Assembly: GCA_027623875.1 (NCBI GenBank)
Contig: JAQBUS010000060.1
Location: 1-6,701, forward strand
Length of the DNA stretch: 6,701 bases
From: Pseudomonadota bacterium
GTDB taxonomy: Bacteria; Pseudomonadota; Alphaproteobacteria; Rhodobacterales; Rhodobacteraceae
Direction: 5' to 3'
Shown here one piece after another: positions 1 through 6,374 of this stretch. The position numbers and the translations under genes were made by a program. Under the pieces are notes generated by a model. The model did not search any database, was not told where the DNA came from, and saw nothing but the letters and a program-made list of their open reading frames with translations. Positions within the stretch are counted from its first letter, which is position 1; each line of letters begins with the position of its first letter.

Positions 1-771
1 GGGGTGGATATGGTTTGCGTAGAGCTCGAAGATGGGATTGCACCAAAAGACAAAGAAGATGCGCGTCAAAAGACACTAACACTGTTTTCTAAAACACAAG
101 TAGATGATGGAGTTGAACGACTCGTCAGAATTAACAGTCTTAGGGAGGCATTTGGTATTGCAGACGTTCAAGCTATTCTAGCTATTGACACACCACCACC
201 AGCACTTATGATTCCAAAAGTAAGGACCCCAGATGAAATTGTACTTCTGGATAGTTTGCTGACTGAGCGTGGTCATGACACCCGCCTCCATATTATAATA
301 GAGACTAATGAAGGGTTAGAGGCTGCCTTTGATATTGCCCATTCTAGCTCACGCATAGACTCTATGCTTTTTGGGGGGATCGATATGGCCGCAGAGTTGC
401 GTTGTAATCTCGCCTGGGAGCCACTACTTTATGCCCGTTCGCGATGTGTTCACGCTGCTGCTTCAGCCGGACTTGATATAATTGACGTTCCTTACCTTGA
501 TCTAGAAGATTCACATGGAATGCGGGTGGCCGCTGAGCAAGCCAAGTCGATAGGCTTTTCTGGAAAAGGCTCCATTCATCCAAAGCAAATCGCGGCATTA
601 AACGAAGTTTTCACACCAACTGAACTAGAAATAGCTAAAGCAAGACGGATCATAAATACTTACGAAGAGGCAGATACTGGGCTAGTAGTAATCGACGGTA
701 AACTTATAGAAAAACCGGTAATGAGAGAAATGTATAGAATAGTAGCTATAGCTGATAGAATAATGAGTTAG
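1..771 (+). CDS. CitE/HpcH-HpaI family CoA-ester lyase, 5' end missing
   Basis: The family performs Mg-dependent retro-aldol cleavage (or the reverse condensation) of beta-hydroxyacyl-CoA esters such as citramalyl-, malyl- or beta-methylmalyl-CoA, in the cytoplasm. The reading frame is open to base 1, and the first residues (GVDMVCVELEDG) match an internal family strand that normally follows about 20-25 N-terminal residues. The gene therefore starts upstream, and the GTG at base 4 is not its start. Numbering from that GTG, I see the LEDG motif (7-11), the conserved Arg in LVRIN (R42), and the likely metal ligands E100 in IIIETNEG and D127 in FGGIDMAAEL. The C-terminal GSIHPKQ segment (189-195) is also typical. 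The gene converges with the MmgE/PrpD gene across 30 bp. The theme fits its neighbours, but it lies on the opposite strand and cannot share their transcript. Fold and reaction class are secure; the substrate is not. Confidence 0.9.
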   Translation, partial: GVDMVCVELEDGIAPKDKEDARQKTLTLFSKTQVDDGVERLVRINSLREAFGIADVQAILAIDTPPPALMIPKVRTPDEIVLLDSLLTERGHDTRLHIIIETNEGLEAAFDIAHSSSRIDSMLFGGIDMAAELRCNLAWEPLLYARSRCVHAAASAGLDIIDVPYLDLEDSHGMRVAAEQAKSIGFSGKGSIHPKQIAALNEVFTPTELEIAKARRIINTYEEADTGLVVIDGKLIEKPVMREMYRIVAIADRIMS

Positions 772-801
772 TCTGTGCTGATTGCCAAAATGAATGCAAC
801 T

Positions 802-2118
802 TTATTGTTTCGGAAAAAGTCTTTGAGATACAGATCCATGTCCCGTACTTTTGCTATGGTTAATCTCTAACCATAATTTTTTTGTCTGAATTGGTCCCAG
901 CAAGCTTTCCGCCTTACGGTAAACTTTTGTCTCCCGTTCCTTAAAATTTTTTAACTCTGCTAAGTTATACTTAGCTTTTAATATGCCTTTACCAGAAATT
1001 TGTATTTCAACTTTCGCACAACTTTCCGAAAGTGTCGTATCTGTTTTGACAAAGACTTTATCTCGCATGCCAACTAAATTCCGATCAAAACAAAGGTCAT
1101 TTGAAAATGTTTCTAACTTTGCCGTGTCCAGCCGGTACATTACCATAGCAGCAGTTAGTTTATAGCTAAATTTTGCTTCTAAGCCTGTTTGTGGAGTAAA
1201 TATATTACAAACATCAAGGTATTGAGGATGTGTAATGATTACAATCTCTTCAATGTCGTTTGGAGATATACTATATTGATCACGAATTTTAATTAGTGCT
1301 TCTAGTGCAGCATGTGTTCCATGGCAACAAGCATGAAATTTGTGGCTAACTCTTTCAAATAAGAAATCTTTTCCTAGGTTGATAAAAGCGTTTTGATTTT
1401 GCTCAGAGGAATGTGTGTTCGCGAAGCCTTGTGACCCTTCGAGGCCATCTTTGGCCGCGGTGAAACCTTTGGAGGCTAAAATTGCGACTTCGACACCGTT
1501 ACTGGCTGCAAGCCCAGCATGGAATGGTTTACCCATAGTTCCAAATTGTGCTTTAATACCAGCTGCACGTGATGAAGCCAGCCCAAGCCCCATCAACATC
1601 TGTGTCCTGTCTAATTTCAACAAGTATCCTGCGGCAACAGTTGCACCAAAGGTACCGGCTGTTGCCGTTATGTGAAAGCCTTTTCTGTAATGTTCCCGAC
1701 CTAACCAGACTCCAATTCTAGTAGCAACTTCCATACCTAAAAGAGCCGCGTACTGAAAACTTTTCATGTCACAATTAGTTCGATCTGCTAGGGCTAATGC
1801 GGCGGGCAAAACCGCAACTGAAGGATGTCCTAAGCTATCAAAATGCGTATCGTCATAATCCAAGGCGTGAGAAATTGTTCCGTTTACGAGAGCAGCAGCA
1901 CGAGCAGGGAGCCTCTCATTAGACCCAAATATGAAAGCCTCTGGGTTTCCAGATTCTTCGATACAATAGGATCTAACAAGCTTTGCTACCGGCTCATTTT
2001 TACCAGCTAATGAAACGGCTGCCCAATCAAGGAGTGAAAGGCGAAATATATTTAGGGCACTCTTCGGTTGTGGGCTCGTGTCAAAAATATAGTCTAGAAG
2101 AACATCTGTTATGTTCAT
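802..2118 (-). CDS. MmgE/PrpD family dehydratase/decarboxylase-like protein
   Basis: This 438-residue protein has normal length for the family, which includes 2-methylcitrate dehydratase (PrpD), cis-aconitate decarboxylase (itaconate-forming) and many uncharacterised members acting on tricarboxylic or related acids without an iron-sulfur cluster. Visible landmarks are the N-terminal helical domain with LDWAAVSLAG (30-39), HALDYDDTH (84-92) followed by GHPS (97-100), FHITATAGTFGA (148-159), MGKPFHAGLAASNG (195-208) and KFHACCHGTHAALEAL (260-275). These carry the Asp, His and Lys residues lining the family active site (D90, H98, H149 and K197 are the likely equivalents). The start ATG overlaps the stop of the upstream acyl-CoA dehydrogenase gene by one base (TAATG) and has no strong ribosome-binding site of its own, so translation is probably coupled. 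It is the last gene of the three-gene leftward operon. The family is certain; whether it dehydrates or decarboxylates, and which acid, cannot be read from sequence. Confidence 0.92.
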   Translation of the reverse strand: MNITDVLLDYIFDTSPQPKSALNIFRLSLLDWAAVSLAGKNEPVAKLVRSYCIEESGNPEAFIFGSNERLPARAAALVNGTISHALDYDDTHFDSLGHPSVAVLPAALALADRTNCDMKSFQYAALLGMEVATRIGVWLGREHYRKGFHITATAGTFGATVAAGYLLKLDRTQMLMGLGLASSRAAGIKAQFGTMGKPFHAGLAASNGVEVAILASKGFTAAKDGLEGSQGFANTHSSEQNQNAFINLGKDFLFERVSHKFHACCHGTHAALEALIKIRDQYSISPNDIEEIVIITHPQYLDVCNIFTPQTGLEAKFSYKLTAAMVMYRLDTAKLETFSNDLCFDRNLVGMRDKVFVKTDTTLSESCAKVEIQISGKGILKAKYNLAELKNFKERETKVYRKAESLLGPIQTKKLWLEINHSKSTGHGSVSQRLFPKQ

Positions 2119-3275
2119 TAATATGATCTCGGCATCCCGAGGACGTGCTCTGCAATATAACTTAAGATCATATTTGTTGAAATTGGTGCAACTTGGTATA
2201 AACGTGCTTCACGAAATTTGCGTTCAATGTCATATTCCTCAGCAAAGCCAAAACCGCCATGCGTTTGCAGGCATGCTTCCGCTGCTGCCCAGCTCGCATC
2301 TGCACCTAGTAGTTTTGCCAAGTTTGCTTCTTCTCCAGGGTTTCCACCAGCCTCATAAAGTTTTACTCCCTCTCTTAGCATTAGCTCTGCCGCACGCATT
2401 TGGCTGTATGCCCTAGCAATGGGAAACTGAATGCCTTGATTTTGGCCTATAGGTCGGTTGAAGACCGTTCTATCTCCTGCATATTGCGAAGCCTTATTTA
2501 TAAACCACTTTGCGTCGCCGATACATTCTGCCGAAATCAATAACCTTTCAGCATTCATGCCAGATAGAATATATCGAAATCCCTTTCCTTCTTCTCCTAT
2601 GAGACTAGATGCCGGAATTTTCATGTCATCAAAAAATAATTCCGTTGTAGCGTGATTCATCATTGTACGTATAGGTCGTATCGCAAGGCTTTTATTAGAC
2701 AAATTACGCATGTCGATTAGAAAAACCGATAGGCCGTCAGTCTTTTTTTCATCTTGGTCTCGGGGAGTTGTTCGAGCAAGCAGCAGTAGCAGGTCAGAAT
2801 GTTCTGCCCTACTGGTCCAAATCTTCTGACCATTAACAATATAGTCTGAACCTTCTTTGCGGGCGGTTGTCCTTAGAGCAGTAGTATCTGTGCCACTTGT
2901 GGGCTCAGTAACTCCAAATGCCTGCAGTCGAAGAGATCCATCAGCGATACTTGGCAGATATTTTGCCTTCTGTACTTCTGACCCATGCCTTAAGACGGTT
3001 CCCATAGTATACATCTGGGCATGACAAGCTCCTGCATTACATCCAGCGCGGTGAATTTCTTCCAATATTGCTGAACCTGCGGACAGCGGTAGCCCTAACC
3101 CCCCGTACTCTTCAGGGATCAAAGCTGCTAGGTAACCAGCTTGAGTCAGCTCGTTGACGAAATTTATTGGGTACGCTTGCTCTCGATCGCACTTTCTCCA
3201 ATATTCTCCTGGAAAGTTTGAGCATAGCTTAGCGACACCTTCGCGAATTTCTGGATGGTCCAATTCATATGACAT
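2118..3275 (-). CDS. Acyl-CoA dehydrogenase family protein
   Basis: FAD-dependent alpha,beta-desaturation of an acyl-CoA is expected, with electrons passed to electron-transfer flavoprotein. The 385-residue length is typical. The N-terminal helical domain includes LIPEEYGGLGLP (52-63). The first family signature is GVTEPTSGTDTTA (121-133), the flavin-contacting strand is KIWTSRAEHSDLL (151-163), and the second signature runs from Q337 through GGFGFAEE to E356. The MCAD-type catalytic Glu, normally in a YEGT-like motif after the second signature, is replaced: the segment reads LYQVAPIST and P364 occupies that site. E243 in NAERLLI aligns with the base of isovaleryl-CoA and long-chain acyl-CoA dehydrogenases, so the enzyme is probably active with a relocated base. 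The start ATG is preceded by a GAGAGGG ribosome-binding site. The gene is second in the operon, 10 bp after the CoA-transferase gene. A branched or dicarboxylic acyl-CoA substrate is an inference. Confidence 0.94.
   Translation of the reverse strand: MSYELDHPEIREGVAKLCSNFPGEYWRKCDREQAYPINFVNELTQAGYLAALIPEEYGGLGLPLSAGSAILEEIHRAGCNAGACHAQMYTMGTVLRHGSEVQKAKYLPSIADGSLRLQAFGVTEPTSGTDTTALRTTARKEGSDYIVNGQKIWTSRAEHSDLLLLLARTTPRDQDEKKTDGLSVFLIDMRNLSNKSLAIRPIRTMMNHATTELFFDDMKIPASSLIGEEGKGFRYILSGMNAERLLISAECIGDAKWFINKASQYAGDRTVFNRPIGQNQGIQFPIARAYSQMRAAELMLREGVKLYEAGGNPGEEANLAKLLGADASWAAAEACLQTHGGFGFAEEYDIERKFREARLYQVAPISTNMILSYIAEHVLGMPRSY
2128..2141 (-). other. Small perfect hairpin before the MmgE/PrpD start
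   Basis: On the - strand CTCGG-GATG-CCGAG forms a 5-bp GC-rich stem with a 4-base loop. It lies inside the last codons of the acyl-CoA dehydrogenase gene, about 10 bases before the MmgE/PrpD ATG. It could mask or pace initiation at the overlapping TAATG junction. It is coding sequence and there is no U-tract, so it is not a terminator. It may be chance. Confidence 0.25.
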
Positions 3276-3285
3276 TTATGCCCTC
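3276..3285 (-). promoter_or_regulatory. Ribosome-binding site of the acyl-CoA dehydrogenase gene
   Basis: Read on the - strand, the purine run GAGAGGG lies about 6 bases before the ATG at 3275. It fills most of the 10-bp gap after the CoA-transferase stop codon. It supports this ATG as the start and continued translation along one transcript. Confidence 0.6.
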
Positions 3286-4431
3286 TCAATCATGTTTTGA
3301 ATCGCTTTTGCAAAAGAATTCAGACTTAATCAAATTACTATGTTGTCCCAGGGTTGGCACTTCATTCGAAGATATAGCGACTGTGTGAATAGGTAGCGCT
3401 GCAAAATATATTTCTTTACCTCCAGTTTGTGCCACAGCATTTTTTAAGAATGGATGATTGGATAAGTCAGCTACTGAATTCAGAGTGGCATTTGCTATAC
3501 TCGCCTTTTCTAGTAGTGTGATAACAGATTTTTTATCATATTTACTGAAACATTTGTTCACCAGTGCATCTAACTCTACTCGATTTTTAAAGCGCTCCGG
3601 ATTACTACAAAAACGAATATCATCTATTAATTCGGGCTGCTGCAGAACAATTGAACAAAACTCTGCCCACTCGCGGTTATTTTGAATAGACAAGAGCACT
3701 TGCTCCTCGTTTTTGCAGATAAAAGCCCCATAGGGTGCTATAAATCCGTGCTGTAATCCTGTCCTTTCGGGAGCGCCGCCCATGTATCGGTGCGCTAGCA
3801 GATTCATGTTCATCCAGTCAGCCATTACGTCAAACATTGAAACACTGAGATCAATTCCCCTCCCGGTTCGGTTGCGTTGGATAAGCGCTCGTAAAATCGC
3901 TGAGAAAGCAGTTAACCCGGAAGATAAATCTGTTAACGAAACGCCAACCCTGCTTGGGTTATTTTTTGTACCTGTAGCGGCACAAACCCCACTTTCGGCT
4001 TGAACCAAGAAATCGTAAGCTTTCATAGCTGTTGCTTCCTTACTTTCGCCATAGCCCGTTATAGAGCAAGTGATAAGCTCTGGATTTTCTAAGCGTAGTG
4101 TTTTTCCATCTAATCCCATTCGAGCTACCGCTCCTGGGCCGAGATTACTTAAGAATATGTCTGCCTTGCTTAAGATCGCTCGTATAGTTTGCATATCTTC
4201 ATAATTTTTGAGGTTTAGGCAGATGGATTCCTTTCCTCTATTCAACCAAGCAAAAATAGCACTTTGACCATTAATGCTCGAATCGTACGATCGAGAAAAG
4301 TCCCCTGTCGGACGTTCAATCTTTATAACTCGTGCTCCAGCATCTGCGAGAAGTAGCCCACAATATGGAGCAGCTACGGCCTGTTCAAGTGAGACGACCA
4401 ATATTCCATCAAGTTCCTTGTTTAGGCCCAT
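3286..4431 (-). CDS. Family III (CaiB/BaiF) CoA-transferase
   Basis: The family transfers CoA between an acyl-CoA donor (often succinyl-CoA) and a carboxylic acid through an aspartyl-CoA anhydride intermediate. The N-terminus LDGILVVSLEQAVAAPYCGLLLADAGARVIKIERP is diagnostic (7-41, counted from the start chosen here). KAYDFLVQAESG follows (137-148), and RVGVSLTDLSSG (161-172) holds the predicted nucleophile D168. HGFIAPYGAF (228-237) is also typical. I chose the ATG at 4431 because GGAAA sits about 5 bases upstream and the protein then begins just before the conserved LDGI strand. An in-frame ATG at 4452 would add seven residues (MYLIGNF) but has no visible ribosome-binding site. Similar N-termini occur in mesaconyl- and itaconyl-type CoA-transferases, but subfamily substrate calls by eye are weak. 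It is the first gene of the leftward operon, so it probably performs the activation step. Confidence 0.92.
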   Translation of the reverse strand: MGLNKELDGILVVSLEQAVAAPYCGLLLADAGARVIKIERPTGDFSRSYDSSINGQSAIFAWLNRGKESICLNLKNYEDMQTIRAILSKADIFLSNLGPGAVARMGLDGKTLRLENPELITCSITGYGESKEATAMKAYDFLVQAESGVCAATGTKNNPSRVGVSLTDLSSGLTAFSAILRALIQRNRTGRGIDLSVSMFDVMADWMNMNLLAHRYMGGAPERTGLQHGFIAPYGAFICKNEEQVLLSIQNNREWAEFCSIVLQQPELIDDIRFCSNPERFKNRVELDALVNKCFSKYDKKSVITLLEKASIANATLNSVADLSNHPFLKNAVAQTGGKEIYFAALPIHTVAISSNEVPTLGQHSNLIKSEFFCKSDSKHD

Positions 4432-4575
4432 AAAGTTTCCAATCAAATACATTTTTTAGGATTCTAAACTAAAGGTTGCTTCAAAACCGTAATACCTGAA
4501 ATTATTTATAATTGCTTTACAGTTCTCATACAGTATTAGAAAGTCTAAAAGTAAATGAGATATAATAATTTGGAC

Positions 4576-4593
4576 TTGTTAGAATTTTAACAA
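4576..4593. promoter_or_regulatory. 18-bp near-perfect palindrome, candidate operator
   Basis: The sequence TTGTTAGAATTTTAACAA has perfect 6-bp arms (TTGTTA/TAACAA) around a 6-bp centre, and only one symmetric pair (G/T flanking AATT) fails to match. It is centred in the only divergent intergenic region, between two TATAAT hexamers and about 45 bp before the hydratase start. That is where a dimeric repressor or activator controlling both directions would bind. The TTGT-N10-ACAA form suits several regulator families (for example GntR or TetR type), but none is encoded in the window. In AT-rich DNA a chance palindrome is possible. Confidence 0.4.
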
Positions 4594-4605
4594 CTTTTTT
4601 CAAAT

Positions 4606-4611
4606 TATAAT
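4606..4611 (+). promoter_or_regulatory. Possible -10 element for the hydratase-lyase pair
   Basis: A perfect TATAAT lies 27 bp before the hydratase ATG and would give a short leader of about 20 bases. The best upstream -35-like hexamer, TTAACA at 4587-4592, is only 13 bp away, which is too close for a standard sigma-70 promoter, so an activator may be needed. The flanking AATTATAATT is self-complementary and also reads TATAAT on the other strand. Confidence 0.3.
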
Positions 4612-4638
4612 TGAGTAAATTAGTTGTAGAAAGAGAGT

Positions 4639-5433
4639 ATGGAAAGAAATTATAATACATTAAAGGTTAATGAGTTAGCGCCCTATATTTTACAGGTAAC
4701 TCTTAATCGACCCGAAGCAGCCAACGCATTTAACACTGAGATGGCGCATGAGATGGTTGATCTATTTGAGGGTCTCTCTCTTGATATGCAAAATGTTAGA
4801 GTTGTTATAATAACTGGAGCAGGGGAGCGTGCTTTTTGTGCCGGTGGAGATCTTAAGGAACGTAATGGGATGACAGACTCCGAGTGGAGAGCACAGCACT
4901 TGGTTTATGAACGAATGGCGCGCGCTGTAATCGCCTGCCCAATTCCTTTAATAGGTGCAATTAATGGGGCGGCTTATGGTGGTGGATGTGAATTAACAGC
5001 GATGCTTGACTTTGTATATGTAGCTGAAAATGCGCGTTTTGCACAAACGGAAGTGAAATTAGGTATTATGCCCGGGGCTGGAGGTACACAAACTTTAGCC
5101 AGAGCAATTGGTGAGAGGCGTGCGAAGGAAGTTATTTTGACTGGAAAAACATTTGACGCTAGAGAGGCATACGCATGGGGGTTAGCAAACGAGGTTTATC
5201 CCCTAGAGGAACTAATCCCTGCTGCTTTGGAAGTTGCCAAAATTGTTGCCGCTAATGCACCTATAGCCGTGAGGCAGGCAAAACAGGCGATTCATAGGGG
5301 CTTACAGATGGCTTTGGGCGATGGTTTGGCATTTGAAATTGAGGCATATAATCGAACCATTCTTACAGAGGATCGCATAGAGGGTGTAGCTGCTTTTAAT
5401 GAGAAGAGAGCTGCTAACTTTAAGGGAAGGTAA
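4639..5433 (+). CDS. Enoyl-CoA hydratase/isomerase family protein (crotonase fold)
   Basis: This 264-residue protein has typical length for a bacterial enoyl-CoA hydratase, which adds water syn across a 2-enoyl-CoA in the cytoplasm. The oxyanion-hole segments are FCAGGDLKE (66-74, A68) and GAAYGGGCELT (110-120, G115). Both catalytic glutamates of hydratases are present: E118 in GGGCE and E138 in FAQTEVKLG, spaced as in rat mitochondrial hydratase E144 and E164. IMPGAGGTQ (143-151) follows. The C-terminus (EGVAAFNEKRAANFKGR) is the standard trimerisation-domain ending. Having both Glu argues for a true hydratase rather than an isomerase or a decarboxylase. The start ATG follows a purine-rich AAAGAGAG. 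The HMG-CoA-lyase-like gene starts 2 bp after its stop, so a methylglutaconyl-CoA-type hydratase is plausible but unproven. Confidence 0.94.
   Translation: MERNYNTLKVNELAPYILQVTLNRPEAANAFNTEMAHEMVDLFEGLSLDMQNVRVVIITGAGERAFCAGGDLKERNGMTDSEWRAQHLVYERMARAVIACPIPLIGAINGAAYGGGCELTAMLDFVYVAENARFAQTEVKLGIMPGAGGTQTLARAIGERRAKEVILTGKTFDAREAYAWGLANEVYPLEELIPAALEVAKIVAANAPIAVRQAKQAIHRGLQMALGDGLAFEIEAYNRTILTEDRIEGVAAFNEKRAANFKGR
5422..5430 (+). promoter_or_regulatory. Strong ribosome-binding site of the HMG-CoA-lyase-like gene
   Basis: AAGGGAAGG lies inside the last codons of the hydratase gene, five bases before the ATG at 5436. It is one of the clearest Shine-Dalgarno sequences in the window, and it fixes the start of the downstream gene. 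Confidence 0.6.
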
Positions 5434-5435
5434 AC

Positions 5436-6371
5436 ATGAAAGATTCGATTTTTCTTCGTGAGGTTGGTTTGAGAGATGGCCTTCAGCTCGTAAAAACTCA
5501 TTTGTCTACCGAAATAAAGTTAGCTTGGATTTCTGAACAGTCCAAAGCTGGTTTTGGTGAAATTGAGGTGACATCATTTGTGCCTCAAAAACTTTTACCA
5601 CAATTTTCTGATGCTGAAGAGTTAATGGTAGCCTCTAATAATCTGCCTAATTTGAGAGCTTCCGCCTTGGTCCTCAATGTTAAAGGAGCGATTCGAGCCC
5701 TTGAGTGTGGCACAAAGAAAGTCACTTTTGTTCTTTCTGCCTCTGAGATGCATAATAAATCAAACGTGAAATGTAGCACTGACGATTCCCTTGCAATGTT
5801 CTTTGATATACTAAATCTAGTTAAAGAGAAAAAATATAATGTTGAAATAGCTGGAGCTATTGCCACTTCTTTTGGTTGTTCTATTCAAGGCGATGTGTCT
5901 GAGAGGAGAGTGATTGATCTAGCTGGTAAAATGTTAGCTGCTGGAGCTAGTGAAATTATTCTGGCGGATACGGTTGGTTACGCGAACCCGATGCAAGTTA
6001 AACACTTATTCAGTATGTTGAATTCTATCATTGGCAAGCGGCATGTCGCGGCACATTTTCATGATACAAGGGGGATGGGGTTGGCAAACGTCGTTGCAGC
6101 AATTGATGAAGGCGTTCGTCGCTTTGATTCTGCACTAGGCGGATTGGGGGGGTGCCCTTTCGCTCCCGGGGCATCTGGAAATATCGCCACCGAAGATTGC
6201 GCTTACTTATTGGAAAGCATGGGGTTCAGCACTAATGTTGATTTTGCCAAACTACTTTTGCTACGTAAGAAGCTATCTAGTTGGTTGCCAAATGAAAAGC
6301 TTGAAGGACGACTTGGTGCCGCACGACCTGCGATAAACTTTCCAACTGAACTGATCAGCCCTCTAATTTAA
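5436..6371 (+). CDS. HMG-CoA lyase-like protein (DRE-TIM metallolyase family)
   Basis: Classical members cleave 3-hydroxy-3-methylglutaryl-CoA to acetyl-CoA and acetoacetate using a divalent metal. The 311-residue length fits. The catalytic set seen in human HMG-CoA lyase is complete: R13 and D14 in LREVGLRDGLQ, E44 in EVTSFVP, metal ligands H207 and H209 in HFHDT, the mobile-loop cysteine C240 in GGLGGCPFAPGASGN, N249, and E253 in ATED. Differences from the human enzyme include TRGMGLAN after the metal histidines (human TYGQALAN) and a divergent C-terminus, LEGRLGAARPA onward. Substrate may therefore differ within the 3-hydroxy-3-methylacyl-CoA class. It follows the hydratase gene by 2 bp with a strong ribosome-binding site, consistent with consecutive hydration and cleavage. 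Its stop lies 3 bp from the stop of the convergent right-hand gene. Confidence 0.9.
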   Translation: MKDSIFLREVGLRDGLQLVKTHLSTEIKLAWISEQSKAGFGEIEVTSFVPQKLLPQFSDAEELMVASNNLPNLRASALVLNVKGAIRALECGTKKVTFVLSASEMHNKSNVKCSTDDSLAMFFDILNLVKEKKYNVEIAGAIATSFGCSIQGDVSERRVIDLAGKMLAAGASEIILADTVGYANPMQVKHLFSMLNSIIGKRHVAAHFHDTRGMGLANVVAAIDEGVRRFDSALGGLGGCPFAPGASGNIATEDCAYLLESMGFSTNVDFAKLLLLRKKLSSWLPNEKLEGRLGAARPAINFPTELISPLI

Positions 6372-6374
6372 ATA

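Larger units (their letters stand above)
4453..4638. promoter_or_regulatory. Divergent intergenic control region
   Basis: This AT-rich region separates the leftward CoA-transferase operon from the rightward hydratase-lyase pair. It must carry the promoters for both unless transcription enters from outside the window. I see two TATAAT hexamers on the + strand (4561-4566 and 4606-4611). Neither has a good TTGACA-like box at 16-18 bp. A palindrome lies between them (separate entry). On the - strand, TTGTTA (4593-4588) followed 17 bp later by AATTAT (4570-4565) is a weak promoter candidate. I find no small open reading frame or riboswitch-like structure. Confidence 0.6.

Noticed and set aside
4..6. 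GTG as the start codon of the CitE-like gene
   Set aside because: The frame is open to base 1 and the residues at this point are an internal family strand. The real N-terminus must lie upstream of the window.
362..598. Open frame on the - strand inside the CitE-like gene
   Set aside because: It lies antisense within a strongly conserved gene and its translation matches no family I know. It is a shadow frame, as are those at 983-1165, 1415-1675, 2111-2416, 2458-2655, 3458-3685, 3782-4003, 4274-4459, 5292-5501 and 5585-5866.
2118..3275. Inactive acyl-CoA dehydrogenase because the usual catalytic Glu is missing
   Set aside because: E243 occupies the recognised alternative base position and both family signatures are intact, so loss of activity is not supported.
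6366..6373. ATTTAAAT palindrome at the lyase gene end as a terminator or site
   Set aside because: It is too short and AT-only, with no stable stem or U-tract. It is expected by chance in AT-rich DNA.
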